Source of the DNA: Kryptolebias marmoratus
Lineage: Eukaryota > Chordata > Actinopteri > Cyprinodontiformes > Rivulidae
DNA: 64,000 nucleotides
Assembly (NCBI RefSeq): GCF_001649575.2
Contig: NC_051450.1
Span: 10,458,860-10,522,859, forward strand
Reading direction: 5' to 3'
Positions 12,450 to 25,323 of this stretch are shown in pieces (position 1 is the stretch's first letter; each line of letters opens with the position of its first letter). The position numbers and the translations under genes were made by a program. The notes under the pieces were generated by a model. That model was not told the origin of the DNA, ran no database searches, and was given only the letters and a program-made list of their open reading frames with translations.

Positions 12450-12900
12450 TATTAGGGACTAATTTAAGACATACAATTGCAAGAACATACACACATTTTC
12501 ACTTGGAATCACACTGATATGTTTGCACAAAAGTCTAGTGAAATTTTGCCGGGAAATTGCATACACAAACAAAAACAATAAATACAGCTCTAGTGCTCCA
12601 GAATTACGGAAACTAAAGTTAGAATGGTTTGAGGTGCGTACCAGACAGCTGCTGTGACTCTGTGTCTGTTTGTCTCAAAAAACATTTAAAATAGTTAGAA
12701 CATGTTCGAAATAGCAGCGACAAAATTGAAGTCCTGCGACTCATGCAAGAAAATTGAGAACCCCAGCAAACGTTTCAAGACATTTTAGAAACTATTTAAG
12801 AACTCCTCTGTTTGCAATTTATTGCCAACAGTTACAGCCCAGTGAGACTACCTAAAGGAACTGTTTGGCACCTATTAAGCTGAAGTGTAAACTGTAGCCC
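12450..12900. repeat. Degenerate repeat family B, longest copy
   Basis: Contains TGCAAGAACATACACACATTTT-like and CGTTTCAAGACATTTTAGAAACT-like words; both recur in the same order at 14655-14850. The right end (TTGCCAACAGTTACAGCCCAGTGAGAC) matches family B copy 1. Confidence 0.4.
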
Positions 12901-14639
12901 CATGAGTTAAACACCAGTGCAGCAGGCCAAAAAATAGTGTAAATATAAAAAAGGAAAAATGTGCAAAAAATGGAGCCAGACAAAATTAAGCAGTTTTTTT
13001 TGTTTGTTTGTTTTGTTCAAAGCATGTGGTTTTAATGGATGAAACAAAATAAGTGCATTCACAAATAATGAAGAAAAGGAAGAAGTAAAAAATAGGCTAG
13101 AAACTTTTCTAAGCCATCATGCACCTGGGAACGATCGAAAAGTTATTTTCAGACAAAATCTGTTTTTAATTAAATTCAATAGATGTGTGAACACACTGTT
13201 CCACTCAGACGCACCCCTTAGAGAATGTTCAGATTAGTGCAAACAAACCCCCACAGAGCTTCAATCAAACACCTACTTTTTTTCCCCAGAGGATGGTGAC
13301 ATTTGAAAGAAGAGCTCTGACATGGACAAGGGCAGCCTGTGGCATTTCATTCAGAAAAAAAAAAAGAAAAAAATCTCAGCTATCTACACTGAATGCTTTG
13401 AAGTTTTAAACAATCAGTGCAGGCAAATGATGTTTACTAATGCTCTGCTAAATCCCCATCTTAATATAGCCTTCATCAAAACTACACGTACCAGTCGTAA
13501 ATTAGAAATCTTTGAGTGTCATTCCCCGTCCAATATGATGTTTGAATTTGCATGACTTGTCTAATGTTTACACAATGGAAACTCAGGAACAGACAAATGT
13601 GCCATTAATGCTGCAGAGGTCTTATCATCTAAACCATTATAAAATAAATATTTGATTACAACATAAAAAGGTCTCTCTTGTAAGTTGGCCTGACCATGCA
13701 TAAAGAGATGGGATTTAGTGCTTAGTGTGGCAGTACAACACAGCGGGTCAAACAATTTTGGATCAGCATAAAACCAAAGTGTCCTTTGAAGCTCATTAAA
13801 TATTAATAATGCTTTTGCTAAATGTTCTAATCAACACTTATTACTGAGGCGTACGCTCTTAAAATGTGTTCCAGCTTGCTAATGAGAGTGTAACAGCAGA
13901 ATTAGGACGTATTTATCAGTTTCTGATGGCCACATCTTGATCTGCTCTTTCATTGTGTTTCACTGTGTGAGCACAATGAAACACAACACTTTATGGTGGG
14001 TACATTACAATGACCGAAGTTCACTCGGTAAAGCAGCTTTGATTTCTTTTAGATGAAATTATCAAAGTGGAGTAGAGGAGATTGGGTCGAAAACTCATGC
14101 CCTCATTAGCAATATACCAAAGATTGCCAGTCCAATGCAAAAGCAGTACAAGCAACTGCTTAGGGCCACCAGACCAGCAGTGGACCCTTAATCTTAAGGG
14201 TTAATCTACATTAACGTAATCAAAGAAAGTTTGATATTTATGCTAACAGACAAAAAAGAAAGTCATCCAAGTAATGTCCTAATTTCTGCTGCTCAATTAA
14301 TGTTTTCCCATGTTACCTAAACACAACACAAAAATTAGACATCCATACTACATGCCCCATGACTTATCCCAAGGCTGATAAAATAATAATAGGTGATAAC
14401 TATTCAACAGAACACCACTTCAAAGTTAACTGAACAATCCCTTTTAGTCGATGTAACATTAGAGTTTTAATTGGCAGTATTTAAAAGTAATGCTGTTGCT
14501 ATTTATATTCCAGGATATGGTGCTACCATTTTATCATCAAACCATACGTCACATGGCAGCAAACTTTTTAAAAAAGTCCATGTTTGAGGACCAAATTAGA
14601 TCGTTAAAGAAGTATCTCATTGGTGTGTGACTGCTGTGG
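12901..14639. other. AT-rich intronic DNA, no gene seen
   Basis: A quasi-palindrome TTTCATTGTG...CACAATGAAA lies at about 13950-13985. No exon or known repeat. Confidence 0.5.
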
Positions 14640-14880
14640 ACTATTTGGAAACATACCAGTGCAAGAAAATACACATTTTTTTTTACTTTGAATTATGCTG
14701 GACGACATTTTGAAGAAGTCAAAATTTCTGCCCAAAAGTAACCTTAACTTCAAACACATGATAATAATAACTGTCCTGGGAATTTGTCAAACATGTATAA
14801 CATTTAGGCGGCATAAGAGCGAGGCCCTACAACTAATGTTTAAGACATTTTGGAAAGTCTCTTGTAAATGCCAATTGAAC
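14640..14880. repeat. Degenerate repeat family B, partial copy
   Basis: Shares CAGTGCAAGAAAATACACAT and TGTTTAAGACATTTTGGAAA with the copy at 12450-12900. Confidence 0.35.
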
Positions 14881-16184
14881 TCTGTCACCAATTATTATCA
14901 GTTGTTTCACAAATAGATCCAAGTTGACATCTGAGTAGGTTTTCTCATTTGCTATGGCTATGTTTGAACAGTCAGAAAAATGACCTTGCAAACATTTCTT
15001 CTTGACCTCGATGGAAAACATAATGAGGTCAAGGACAGATGGTAATGCCGTTGCCTAAGGATTTATGGAAAGAAAACACTGCAATGAGAATCACTTACAC
15101 CACACTTCTTGTTAATGGAAAATAGATTTTGCAATAATGTTGGGCATTTATTAAAAGTAAGTACGACAGTTTGAAAAAAACAAAAAACAAACAAAAAAAC
15201 TTTAGCTGATCACCCTAAAATTACTTGTATAAAAGTGTAAAAGATCATCACATTGACAGCCATGTTGAAGCCATCTTTATCACCTGCAATTTCCATTACC
15301 ACGTAAAGCCAAAGTCCCATTTTTGCAGCAGGAATAGCTAAACAAAAGTCACAACCCAGATGAATGTGGTGCTCTGCTTAAAGGTTGAAGGAGTTGCCCT
15401 CTAATAAATTTCTCTGCAGTGACCGGAGTCCCCCCGCTCATGAATAATAAAAGGGGTTGCACCGATCCTATTTTTCACTCAGACATCCAGCTCATCTAAC
15501 ATTTGACACTGCAATATCACTATCAAAAAAGCGCAGCACCAGGACCCGAGTCTCAGAGCTGCGCACACAGCAGAGTCGCAACCGAGTTAGTTTTCATTAA
15601 AGTGTCACTTACAAGGCAAGGTGATGGCAAATTCATTTACTTTAAAAAAGGACTGGGGCTTCTTGTCAGGCAGGTTTATAAAGACATGGCTTTCAGAACA
15701 GAAGGTTATGTGCTGAATGTACAAAGGAATGAATTAAAGCAGCAGCATATTTTTTTCCAATACATATGAAGGCTATTATTTACCTTGCATGCAGTGAAAC
15801 CAATGCTATTATTTAAAAAAAAAAACACTCAAACTAATAATTTCTCAGAACGTCCACAGAAGCAATTACCTGTTAAATAGGAAACGCACAGTTTCTATGC
15901 TGAGTTTCTGAACAAAATGTCATGAAAACTAGGATGAAAAAACTCTTTACAATTTCTAGAATGCAGCTCTGCTGTTACTTGGTTTGATATTAAATCTAAT
16001 TTTAACTCAGTTATTGCGTCTGATTCTTTTTGGTGTTTGTGTAAAACACTGACATAATAAAAGAAATTCTTTACTATGACCAAAGGTGTTTTTTGTTGAC
16101 AAAATAGTCAGCTTTGGCCTTAAAAATCTAGAAGTAAAAAAGCCCAATCATTACTTGCAGGAAAGTACATTGCCAGTAGAGTCA
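14881..16184. other. AT-rich intronic DNA, no gene seen
   Basis: A slightly GC-richer block at about 15400-15620 stands out but has no recognised content. Confidence 0.5.
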
Positions 16185-16340
16185 GTGATTACTTTCTGCA
16201 AGTTTCATTAACATTTCTCCAGTGGTTTATGAGATATTTTGATAACAGACTCGCACATCAACACACGCCCACAAGCAAACACACACACACGGACAAAATA
16301 TTGTCATTCATCTTCGTCCTTTGGGAGGAAGCAATAATAA
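16185..16340 (-). repeat. Rep-A copy 1 (partial)
   Basis: Contains the Rep-A block AAGTTTCATTAACATTTCTCC, CAGTGGTTTATGAGATATTTTG and TAACAGAC, then the CACACACACGGACAAAAT end block. Reverse orientation. Confidence 0.75.
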
Positions 16341-17410
16341 AATCCTGAAAGGTTTTTCTTCACATGTTTGTAATGTAAGAAAAAAACAACAAAAACAAAG
16401 TACAACCACAAGAAAAAAAAAGCCTCAATCCTCATCAATACCCACAGACATCATCAGACCCAGCGGACTCCCTGATCCGACCATAAACTGAGAATGAGGT
16501 TGAATATACAATGTATATGAATATTGTATGAAGCTATAAAGCACCCTGTCTGAGTGGGTCATAAATTACAGGCAGACATTAATTCTCAAACTTGCATTGG
16601 ATAAATTATGGCCACAAATAAGGAGAAGGACAACAAAAATCTGCCTCAGCTTGAAGATGATTGATGCTCCGGCATAAAGGTGGCGAAGGATCTTTATTCA
16701 GTAACGTCTAAAGCTAAACACCAAGTTTGTGAAGACGACACGGAAGGACAGTCAGGGATAGATGAAAGTGACATTGTGTGAAGTAAACTAGGCTTTTATC
16801 ACCTGCCGCCTTTTTTGGTTCCTTTCATGAAATTATGCAGCGTATTATCTCCAAATTTAGCTTTTTTTTTTCAAAATAGTCAACAAGTTAGGCTGTTCAG
16901 TACAAAATGCGTCAGTCATGTTTAGTTCTTCTAAACACACAGCTTTTCAGAGAAGTTAAAGGCTGCTAAGAATTAAAAGTTTAACAAATTATAAAGGTAA
17001 TATTATTAATCACTGGACTCTTTGTAAGATCCTAATCAAAAACTGAAATTGCTAAAACTCCAATAAACCTTTGAATGCTTATCTCTTTTTTTTCTAAATT
17101 GAAACAAATTAACATACTAGTCTTGCACGAAATGCTGAGAAAACTGTTTCAAAATCAGTTTATCCTTTACATGCACAAGCATTAATAGTGGCAGACAGTC
17201 TGATCAGAAGTAAAAAAAAAACTGCATATGCCACTAAATGAACTGCTGAGTGATCCTTTCTATTCATGAACTATGAAAAAATAAGTACTGAACTAATTTT
17301 AAAAATATGTATAGTAAAATCTTTTGAGATTTTTTTTTCTTTTTGTCTATTTGGGAGGCTGTAACAAGCCATGTTTTAGTGTAACAATAACATCAAATAA
17401 CATAAAGTGT

Positions 17411-17452
<42 letters not shown>

Positions 17453-19984
17453 CACGGGGTGACTGAGGGAAGTGCTGATTGAGCCTATGTCTGTATGCTT
17501 GGTGTGAGAAGAGAGAAACTGAGGCAAATTAGCTGTTAAAAGTGGGATTTCTAGCAGTAAAGGTAGCTGCAGTAACAGTTTTAAATGCTATAACATAAAA
17601 TTTCTTAGTTACAGAGCACAATAAGCTTTACTGTGAAAGATTAGAGCAGCTTATGTTCACAAGCAGACAAGTGTAGACAAACAGAGCAAATCCTATTAAT
17701 TGTAAACAAATAAAAATAATTTTAAAAAAAGTTATCACTAGTTGTTCAAGACTTTTGACCTTATATAGAAATCAGATTTGGACCTTTGAATATAAAGTTT
17801 GAGAAACCCTGCTGTAGACCACTGTAACAAAAAATGTTTACAAGGAATTCTTTTAAAGCTCCTATCAAGATATAAACTCCATGATCTGTGAACTGATTGT
17901 GTGTAAAATGTTTGGAATGCCTTGTTAAATTAAAAAGTAATAATTCAATTAAACAGCTACAAATGCTCCCATGTCTCAGTTACCTGAGTTACGGCTGCCT
18001 GAGTCATTTCGAGCACGTTTTACAAAGGCAGTAATGGTTCACAAGCTTCCATTTTACGACCATTAGGACATTCTCCTGCGCAGGAAACCAATGACATGCC
18101 ACTCTGACATTTGCCACAGAATCCTTGCAATCAGACACACAATACCTTCCTGTCAGCTCTGGCAGTCCAACAAAAGACTGTGAAAGATATGAAGAACGAG
18201 AGGTGGAAAAGAAATGGGGGAGCGGAGTATGCGGAGAGTGATTGATAAATGAGGTAAAAGATAGTGCTCCTGTTTTATGAGCTGATGAAAAAGACAAGGT
18301 AGAATGCATTCTGCTTGGCACTTTGGCTCTGTCATTTTACGGAGAGCAGCCGTGCATAATAAGCATACATCTGTGATGAAAAGGCTGAGGAACAAGTTGG
18401 AAATGCAAATTAATTGATCTCTGATCATTTGCCAAACACAATGTCTGTCTTAAAGAATATCAGCCTGTTCAGTTTGGTAAGACTTCACATCAAAGTCTGA
18501 ACTGCCTCCAAATTCTAACAAATTACCATGCCTTGAAATCAACTATATCTTACATTAACAGTGCTATGATGTGACAAACATGCAAGACTGAGCTAATTTC
18601 TCTCCTCATTAGTAGTCAGTTTACAACTGAAACAGAAGCTGACCTTGCACATTCAAGTACATCATTCAACAAGCTTGGATTGCCCTTTGAGAACTTGAGA
18701 GTGTCTTTACTCCCGTAGTTCACCCATCAGGTTAGACAGAATAATGCAAATTGGACTCTGTTTTCACAAAATAACCACGGAGGCCATTTTAAATTCAGCT
18801 CCTTTTGCTTCAGAGAGAACTGGTGGTTCTTGTAGAGAGGGAGAAAGAGAGCTAGGGAGGGGGATTCAGGAATTAAATATAAAAGAGAAAAAAAGCTCAA
18901 AAAAGGAGACAAAATGTTGACTTATGATTTGCTGCCGAAACATCACTGGAAATGTATTGCAGCAAAACAGACCAAGAACAAACACCGAATGTGGAAACTT
19001 TATTGGAGCCTGCAAACAGAACATTGAAATGCAGTCAGTTTTGTTCAATATACAACCTAGTTTGTGGTCCCAGAGGGTTTTGTTAAGATTTCACTGATTT
19101 CCAACTTGATACCATTGAAACGACTGAAGGGGGATATAAAAAGTTGTGTCTTGTTTTAGAAGTTTTGAAGAAAGAAAGGAAAAAAAAAACTTTTTGGAAC
19201 ATTATCAGCCCTTTTAACAGATGCTATCACTTGTTATTACTCCCATAAATATGGGCCTAAAGCATATCCTACTTCACTGGAGCCTCACTGTCTGTCTGAA
19301 TTTATCATTCATTCTGTTAAGTGAAGCAGAAAGTAACCCATAAAACACAGATCAACCCTTGTAGCTGTGTGGATTGTCAATGTGTAATGATTCCTGTTGA
19401 CTGACAAAGATTCAGTTTGAGTCAGAAATGTGACACTTTACCAAACCTAGCTAAGTAGCTTTGGTTCTTTAAACTTAAGCAAATGAAAATAGTCAAACAA
19501 CAACTGTCTCGTTTGAGGAAACTCAGTCAAAACATGCATCCTCTGTTAGAAGTCCTGAAGCTATGTCATACAAACTCACAAATAATAAAACCCAAAATGT
19601 TTCTCTTGAAGATTGAAATATTGTATTTATGATATTGTAACAGTCTGATAAGGCTTTGAGTCTTAAACAGTTGAATTACCTGTACAAGCAATGAAGGTCA
19701 GATCAAAACAAGACAGTCTGACAGAGTCCACACCTTCCTCAAACACTCGTATTTTCTTAAAGTCTAGTTTTTTTAAACTACTAAATTAATAATAATAATG
19801 TCCTGCCATTGAAGAGCACCTTTTACAATTTAATCCATTTTTTTAAATTTGTAATTCAACAAAAATGAGGTGTAAGCATGGTATTTCAATTTTCTTATTT
19901 TTTTAGTGAAACTGTAATTTTTTTTTTTAATTTATTTATAAAAAGGACTAAACATTTGGCTGAGAAATGTATGATAACTGAAGG
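16341..19984. other. AT-rich intronic DNA, no gene seen
   Basis: Holds the (GA)n tract at 17413-17450. The rest is unremarkable; short reading frames on the minus strand at 18004-18428 show no domain. Confidence 0.5.
17413..17450. repeat. (GA)n microsatellite
   Basis: About 18 uninterrupted AG units, flanked on both sides by TGCAC. Confidence 0.95.
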
Positions 19985-20340
19985 AATGAAACCAGCGTTC
20001 CTTGAAGTATGCATAATGCTGTCTGCCTTGCATACCATAGATGTCATGGGATACGTTAGTGCTCAGAGTATGTGTTTGGGTTGCCTTTTAGCTACTACCA
20101 CACACAACTGTAGCTTAATATCATTAAAATAAACTAAATTATTGCTGTTTTATTGTTTGCTAAGGTTAATTAGCTGTGGTGGCCATCTGGAATCAGGTTT
20201 GCTTTAAAACCTAATTAGTTTTAGATGTGCATCCAATGATTATGGTCCGAGGTTTTCATTATACTCTTTTCACTGGATCGTGAAGTATTTTGCTAACAGA
20301 CGCACAGGCAATGATGATGATCATAGCATCTTCAGAATAT
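19985..20340 (-). repeat. Rep-A copy 2
   Basis: Carries, in reverse orientation, the GTTCCTTGAAGTATGCAT end, AGCTACTACCACAC, GTGGTGGCCATCTGGAATC and ATTTTGCTAACAGACGCAC blocks. Confidence 0.75.
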
Positions 20341-20599
20341 GAACATTTTTTTGTTCGAGAGTAGGGTTGGGATACTTGGAGAAATACTATTGCTCAAAGG
20401 GATTTTTGCAAAGAAAATTTGACTTGGCCCAAAATAAATAAATTCTACTCACTGATTTTTTTTAAAACTGCCAGAGGAGACAGAAAGACCTACTGGATCA
20501 ACACAAAATATCAAAAACTGTTAAATTACAAAACACCTCAGGATGCAGCACCCACACTATTAATCGCCGTGGATCTAGTTTTGATGAGAATGACAGTGG
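20341..20599. other. Spacer between two Rep-A copies
   Basis: About 260 bases without recognised content. Confidence 0.5.
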
Positions 20600-20880
20600 A
20601 GGAGTATAAACACTACCACCACACCACATGTTAGCTCATTATCTGTAAAAGTGACTGAGTTATTGTTGTTGTTGTTTTGATAAGGTCAGTTAGCCGTGGT
20701 GGCCATCAGGATTTGGGTGAACTACAAAAGTGAATCTATTGTAGATGCACATCTAATTTTTACTTTTTGAGAGTTTCAATCAAATCCATCCACTGGTTAA
20801 TGAGGTATTTTGCTAAAAGATAAACAAAAGCACACATACAGACCATTACATGATAGCCTGATGCCATAAAAGGTGGGCAA
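20600..20880 (-). repeat. Rep-A copy 3
   Basis: Carries CACTACCACCACACCACATG, TTAGCCGTGGTGGCCATCAGG and CCACTGGTTAATGAGGTATT in the order expected for the reverse orientation. It contains a (TTG)n expansion inside. Confidence 0.75.
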
Positions 20881-23269
20881 CAAAGATGTAATGAAAGAAA
20901 TGTAACAGATGAAAATGCCAAATAGTATCTGGAATTCTAAGATATTCTAAGATAACGTATGTTTACAAGTAGTAGTGGGTTTACTGCACATAGCTTCTTT
21001 GATATCGTAGATGCCTGAGTTAGTGATTTTACATTAAACAAAGGTTTTAGGTCATGACACAATCTGACCTCTGTGTGGATTTACACGGTTTAGTTTTTTC
21101 AAGCCCTTGAAACATTTTTTCTTTTATGAATTAAAGCAACTTCCCACACAATTCCAGCAATTGCAGGACTGTCAGCTTTGCTCAACTAAAAGGTACTAAA
21201 GAGGTCTGAGCCAGAGTGTCCACAAAGATCTGTCCTGATTGACACTTAACAGAGTGTGAGTCAAGTGAGGTGCACTGCTACATAGTGCAAATCAAATAGT
21301 AGAGAGTAAAGGTCGACAGTGTGAGATGGGGAGAGTTTTAGCTGGTACATGCAATGAGTGATGGAAATTAAAGTGAACAGAAAGCTCCGGAGTATCAGCT
21401 AGACTGATGTAAGCAAAAGGAAAAGAAAGCCGATCTCATCCTGGAGATGATGAGAATCAAGATGCAGTTTTCAATTAACTCTGGATTTCATTCTGAGGAG
21501 TTGCCCAAACCACCGCTATCTGTATTCAGCACTCGAATTGGAGCAAAAAGAGTCTCTCTTTACCCTTTTAAAGCCACCGTCCATTGGGAATGCAATATTG
21601 ACTGGCTCCTGCAGTGCTTCAAACACCCTCCGCAGGATTTTGGTCATGTACCTCCACACAGCGCTGAGTTTCATTAGGTTCCCCCCTCTCTGGGGATAAC
21701 CTTTAAAGAGGCGAACAAACTTTAATGCTGGCTTCTCTTCCACGTTCGCTTTATCTCAGGGATACATTTTTCAGAGAACAGCTTTTCAAACAGACTAGAA
21801 GTTGGATTTGTGGAGAGCGATAAGAACAAGTCTTTATCAGAAAGCAGGGATGGCTCTCTTTTTAATGGGACATTTAGGAAACATAATGCTGCAGTGATAT
21901 TTCTCCTAAACACAGATAACCTTTCCTTCCCCTCCCAAATGATATAAAAAGAGAAGATCTGATCCAAAGGCACACCTGTGTCTCTTTCATTTTTTTTATT
22001 TATTTTTTTCTAAAGGTGCAGCATGCATAATTTGGATGTAGGTTACAGATAAGATTCTCCAATTTTCTAAAGCCTTCCAGTGAAGCTGTGACTCTGACAG
22101 TGAAGTTCAATACCTTCAAGCTTTTTTACAAGTCATTCAAAATCTCGTCCACATAGAACAGCACACACACCCTCAGATCTCTTAAAACAAATCCCACTCA
22201 CCCTCAAGAATCTCTTGGCTGTCTCTACCCTGGAGGGTTTCCTGTGGAGGCCCAGTGGCGTCCCCAGTTGATGGTCAAATATCATGTTGAAGCAGTCTTT
22301 GGCAGCTGGTTAGCCTCCCCGCACTGCTGTGCCTGCTGCCACTTGCTGCACCGAGGCTGTTACAGCTGCTCCACAGTCAGCTCACCAGCTTTTTCCATTT
22401 AGGAAGCAGCTGCCACACCCAGAGCTATTACACCATGCACTTCCCAGCAACTACATGCAAACAAAAACATCCACCCCCTAGTCCCTCTGTCTCCAAACCC
22501 TATACTGCACAGCATGACCATTAATAGGCCCTAATGGGGGCCAAGGCCAGGATTAGCTTTCACTCTGTGCTCAAAGGAAATCTACTCCAGAGGAGTCCTC
22601 TTAAGGAACGTCAAACCATTATCGGAGCAGAATATGATTAAAGGGCTTAAGCTAATGAGCAGGAGGAGTTTAGAGATGCAGCAGGAGTGTGGCGGGGCGA
22701 TGGAGGGTGAACAGCAGTAATTCAACACCTATCTGTGAGATGCCACTGAGGGAACAATCAGTGCTAAACTGTTTATTTAGCCATTAGAGATGCAGCATGG
22801 AGCCCTGACAGGTAACTGGCTGATTGGAGATCGGATGTTTACAGCCGTGTTGGTGTGTGAAGGCTGTCAGTGATGACAATGTACAACTGTGCAGATTAAT
22901 TACCTGCATTTCTTTAAATTGTTTTGTCTCTCTTTTTTTTAAGATTTGTGTGTTGCAAAATGTTGACCAAAACTAAAAAGAAAAGAAAGACAACACAATG
23001 ACAAAATAAGAAAAAATAAGATAAAAACACACACTAAAAATGTTGAAAATGAAAAAAAAAGCATAAAAAGAAACCCAAGATCTTGTGAAATCGCCACTAA
23101 AAATAGAACCAATTAAAATGGTGTTTTATAAGATAGTAAACTTTTTTTTTTAGTTTTGATGTGGGTTCAATGAGATCATGTTGTAGTATAATGTCAAAAT
23201 AGAAAAGAAAAAAGGAGCCTTTCTATCTCTCTGCCATAAAAGGCTGAAAATCATATAATTGCAAGTGTA
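20881..23269. other. Intronic DNA, no gene seen
   Basis: More GC-balanced than its surroundings, especially 21400-22900. No exon recognised; the frames at 21447-21973 have no domain. Confidence 0.5.
22190..22920. promoter_or_regulatory. Candidate conserved non-coding block
   Basis: Around 700 bases of mixed composition, free of simple repeats and of the repeat families found elsewhere, ending in GATTAATTACCTGC. Flagged only on composition; conservation is not visible from one sequence. Confidence 0.2.
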
Positions 23270-23580
23270 TAAATGTGTGTTCTTATATCTATATGTCTGT
23301 TAATAAAATAATAATAAACATAAACCACTGGACTGATTTTATTAAAACTTTCAGAAAATATAATTGGATTTACAACTGATTAAGCTTCTCAGTCAACACG
23401 ATTACCCATGACCACCACAGTTAATCAGCCTTAGAAATCACAACAATGGCTATAACTCAGGGAAATTTACAGATATTAAGCTACATTTTGGTGTGGTAGT
23501 AGCTGAGAGTTATGCCCAACACGTACTCTAAGCTCTAGTGGATTGTGTGACACCTATATTTAAAGTGTGGCCATGCAAAG
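23270..23580 (+). repeat. Rep-A copy 4
   Basis: Forward orientation: AAACCACTGGACTGATTTTA, AAACTTTCAGAAAATA, CACCACAGTTAATCAGCCTT, ATGGCTATAACTCAG, TTTGGTGTGGTAGTAGCTG. Confidence 0.8.
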
Positions 23581-24129
23581 TGGTGCACAATATTCCTTCA
23601 TTCAAAGAAAACGTCTTTCATTTAGATGTGCTTTGTTACATATTGTTATACAGTTGTGTTTTTCAAATGCATTTGGTGAATTTATGTGTTCGTAGGTTAC
23701 TTATTGCACTTCTTTAATTAATTCTTCACTTTTCTGTGTACTAATTTTTGCTGATTTTTTTCTGTTCTCAGTTGCGGCAAATTAGCCAAAACTAGTTAAA
23801 TTCAAGCAGGTCAAAGCAAATATTGTACAGAACAGTTTTAGGGTGATTGTATCACTGCAGACATTCCACAACCTCATTTTGAACCGGTGGAAATTATTTT
23901 CCATTATCACCACAAACTAAACTTTCTAGCATGTATTATCAGTCATGTGAGAATAAAGTATCAACTCAACATAAAGACAATAATCCCACTATTAAAATGT
24001 GTTTTTCTCTTCTTTTATCTTCACCCAGATGCAGCAGACACAATTCATCCCAGATAATAACAATTTCAGTCTCATCTGGAGCTAATCTTCTTGCAAAGCC
24101 AAGGCCAATAAAAAATGATAAATCCTCTT

Positions 24130-24420
24130 TTGATAAGCACGGCCGTCATCATTAAATTGCCAGCACGCCTTTGAGGTGAGGCGTTTCACATTCTCACCGA
24201 GCTGAGGAGACACTTGCTTTAAAAGGATTATTGTGTGTGAGGCACACCTGTGTGTGTCCATTCAGCTGGAATATTTGCCCACTTCGGAGCTACTTCAACA
24301 TATCCAATAATGAAACCCCCACCTGCCTTCACCCACCAGTAATCTGATTTGCATCATTATCCCACACAAGCACAAGTGTTCTAAACAATATGGTCTAGGC
24401 AACAATAATGCAATCTTCGT
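24130..24420. promoter_or_regulatory. Candidate conserved non-coding block
   Basis: Mixed-composition block with ATTTGCAT (octamer-like) at about 24349. Repeat-free by eye. Speculative. Confidence 0.15.
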
Positions 24421-25300
24421 GCTGCATGAGCACTTTGGTTTGAAGTTTTGATTTCTTCTGACATATTTCTTTCAATCTTAATACCGATTAAAAAACAAAA
24501 CATTTAAACCAGTTTACAATAACCACTAACTGATTCTTGGCCTATCCGTGTAATGGCGTTTATTTTAAGTTATGCAACTGATCCATTTGCGATCTGTGGA
24601 GCTTCACAGTTTTAATTTTAGCCACGCAATAAATGCAAAATGGAGCATTAAGGAAAATATCATGCATTTGCAACAGCTCATTTTCTTCTTTATTTGGTTC
24701 TGGTGATTTGAATCGCCAAACTGTTTAAAACTAACCAAACCAAGGTTGATATTGTTTTCTATGCTTTGGCAAAGCCCTTAGTGGGATTAAGTAGAAAATG
24801 ATCTGTGTGCCACAAACAACTTTTTGAGTTTGAAAGACATCTAAACATCTAAAATGCCAAAAGATGTCTCGTATAAAGTCGGGCTAAAATTGGGCTAAAA
24901 ATGAAAACTTAGTAGTGGTATAAAATTAGAGACATTTAGCAGATATTGGCAGTAATCAATAATCACTCCCAATGTGAGAGAATTTTTGCAGGATTTACAG
25001 ACATGGATTGTGAGTGTTATATATTTTAAGCTTTTCGTGTGTTATAAAAACTATTGAAACTAAAGTTTATGGACAAAAAATTGTCTAAATTAAACCAAAG
25101 TGGTTCAGGTCTGATTGAGCTGTTAAAAGTGTGTCTGCTCCATAGTCCAAAATATCCTTTTTGTAGCTTTACAACTTTCAGTCAAAGACAATTACCACCA
25201 CTTTATCACTGACACTCAGAATCACAAAAGAAAGACTAATGTGACGTCAGGGAGTGGAACAAGTTTCATTGTATAGTGTATACTGTTATAGTGAATGTTT

Positions 25301-25323
25301 TTTGTTGTTGTTGTTGTTGTTGT
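25301..25323. repeat. (TTG)n microsatellite
   Basis: Trinucleotide run. Confidence 0.9.

Noticed and set aside
13950..13985. Quasi-palindrome TTTCATTGTG/CACAATGAAA
   Set aside because: Ten-base arms with a 14-base loop; expected by chance in 64 kb of AT-rich DNA.
17405..17456. TGCAC flanking both ends of the (GA)n tract, as if a duplication
   Set aside because: Only 5-6 bp in a simple-repeat context; easily chance.
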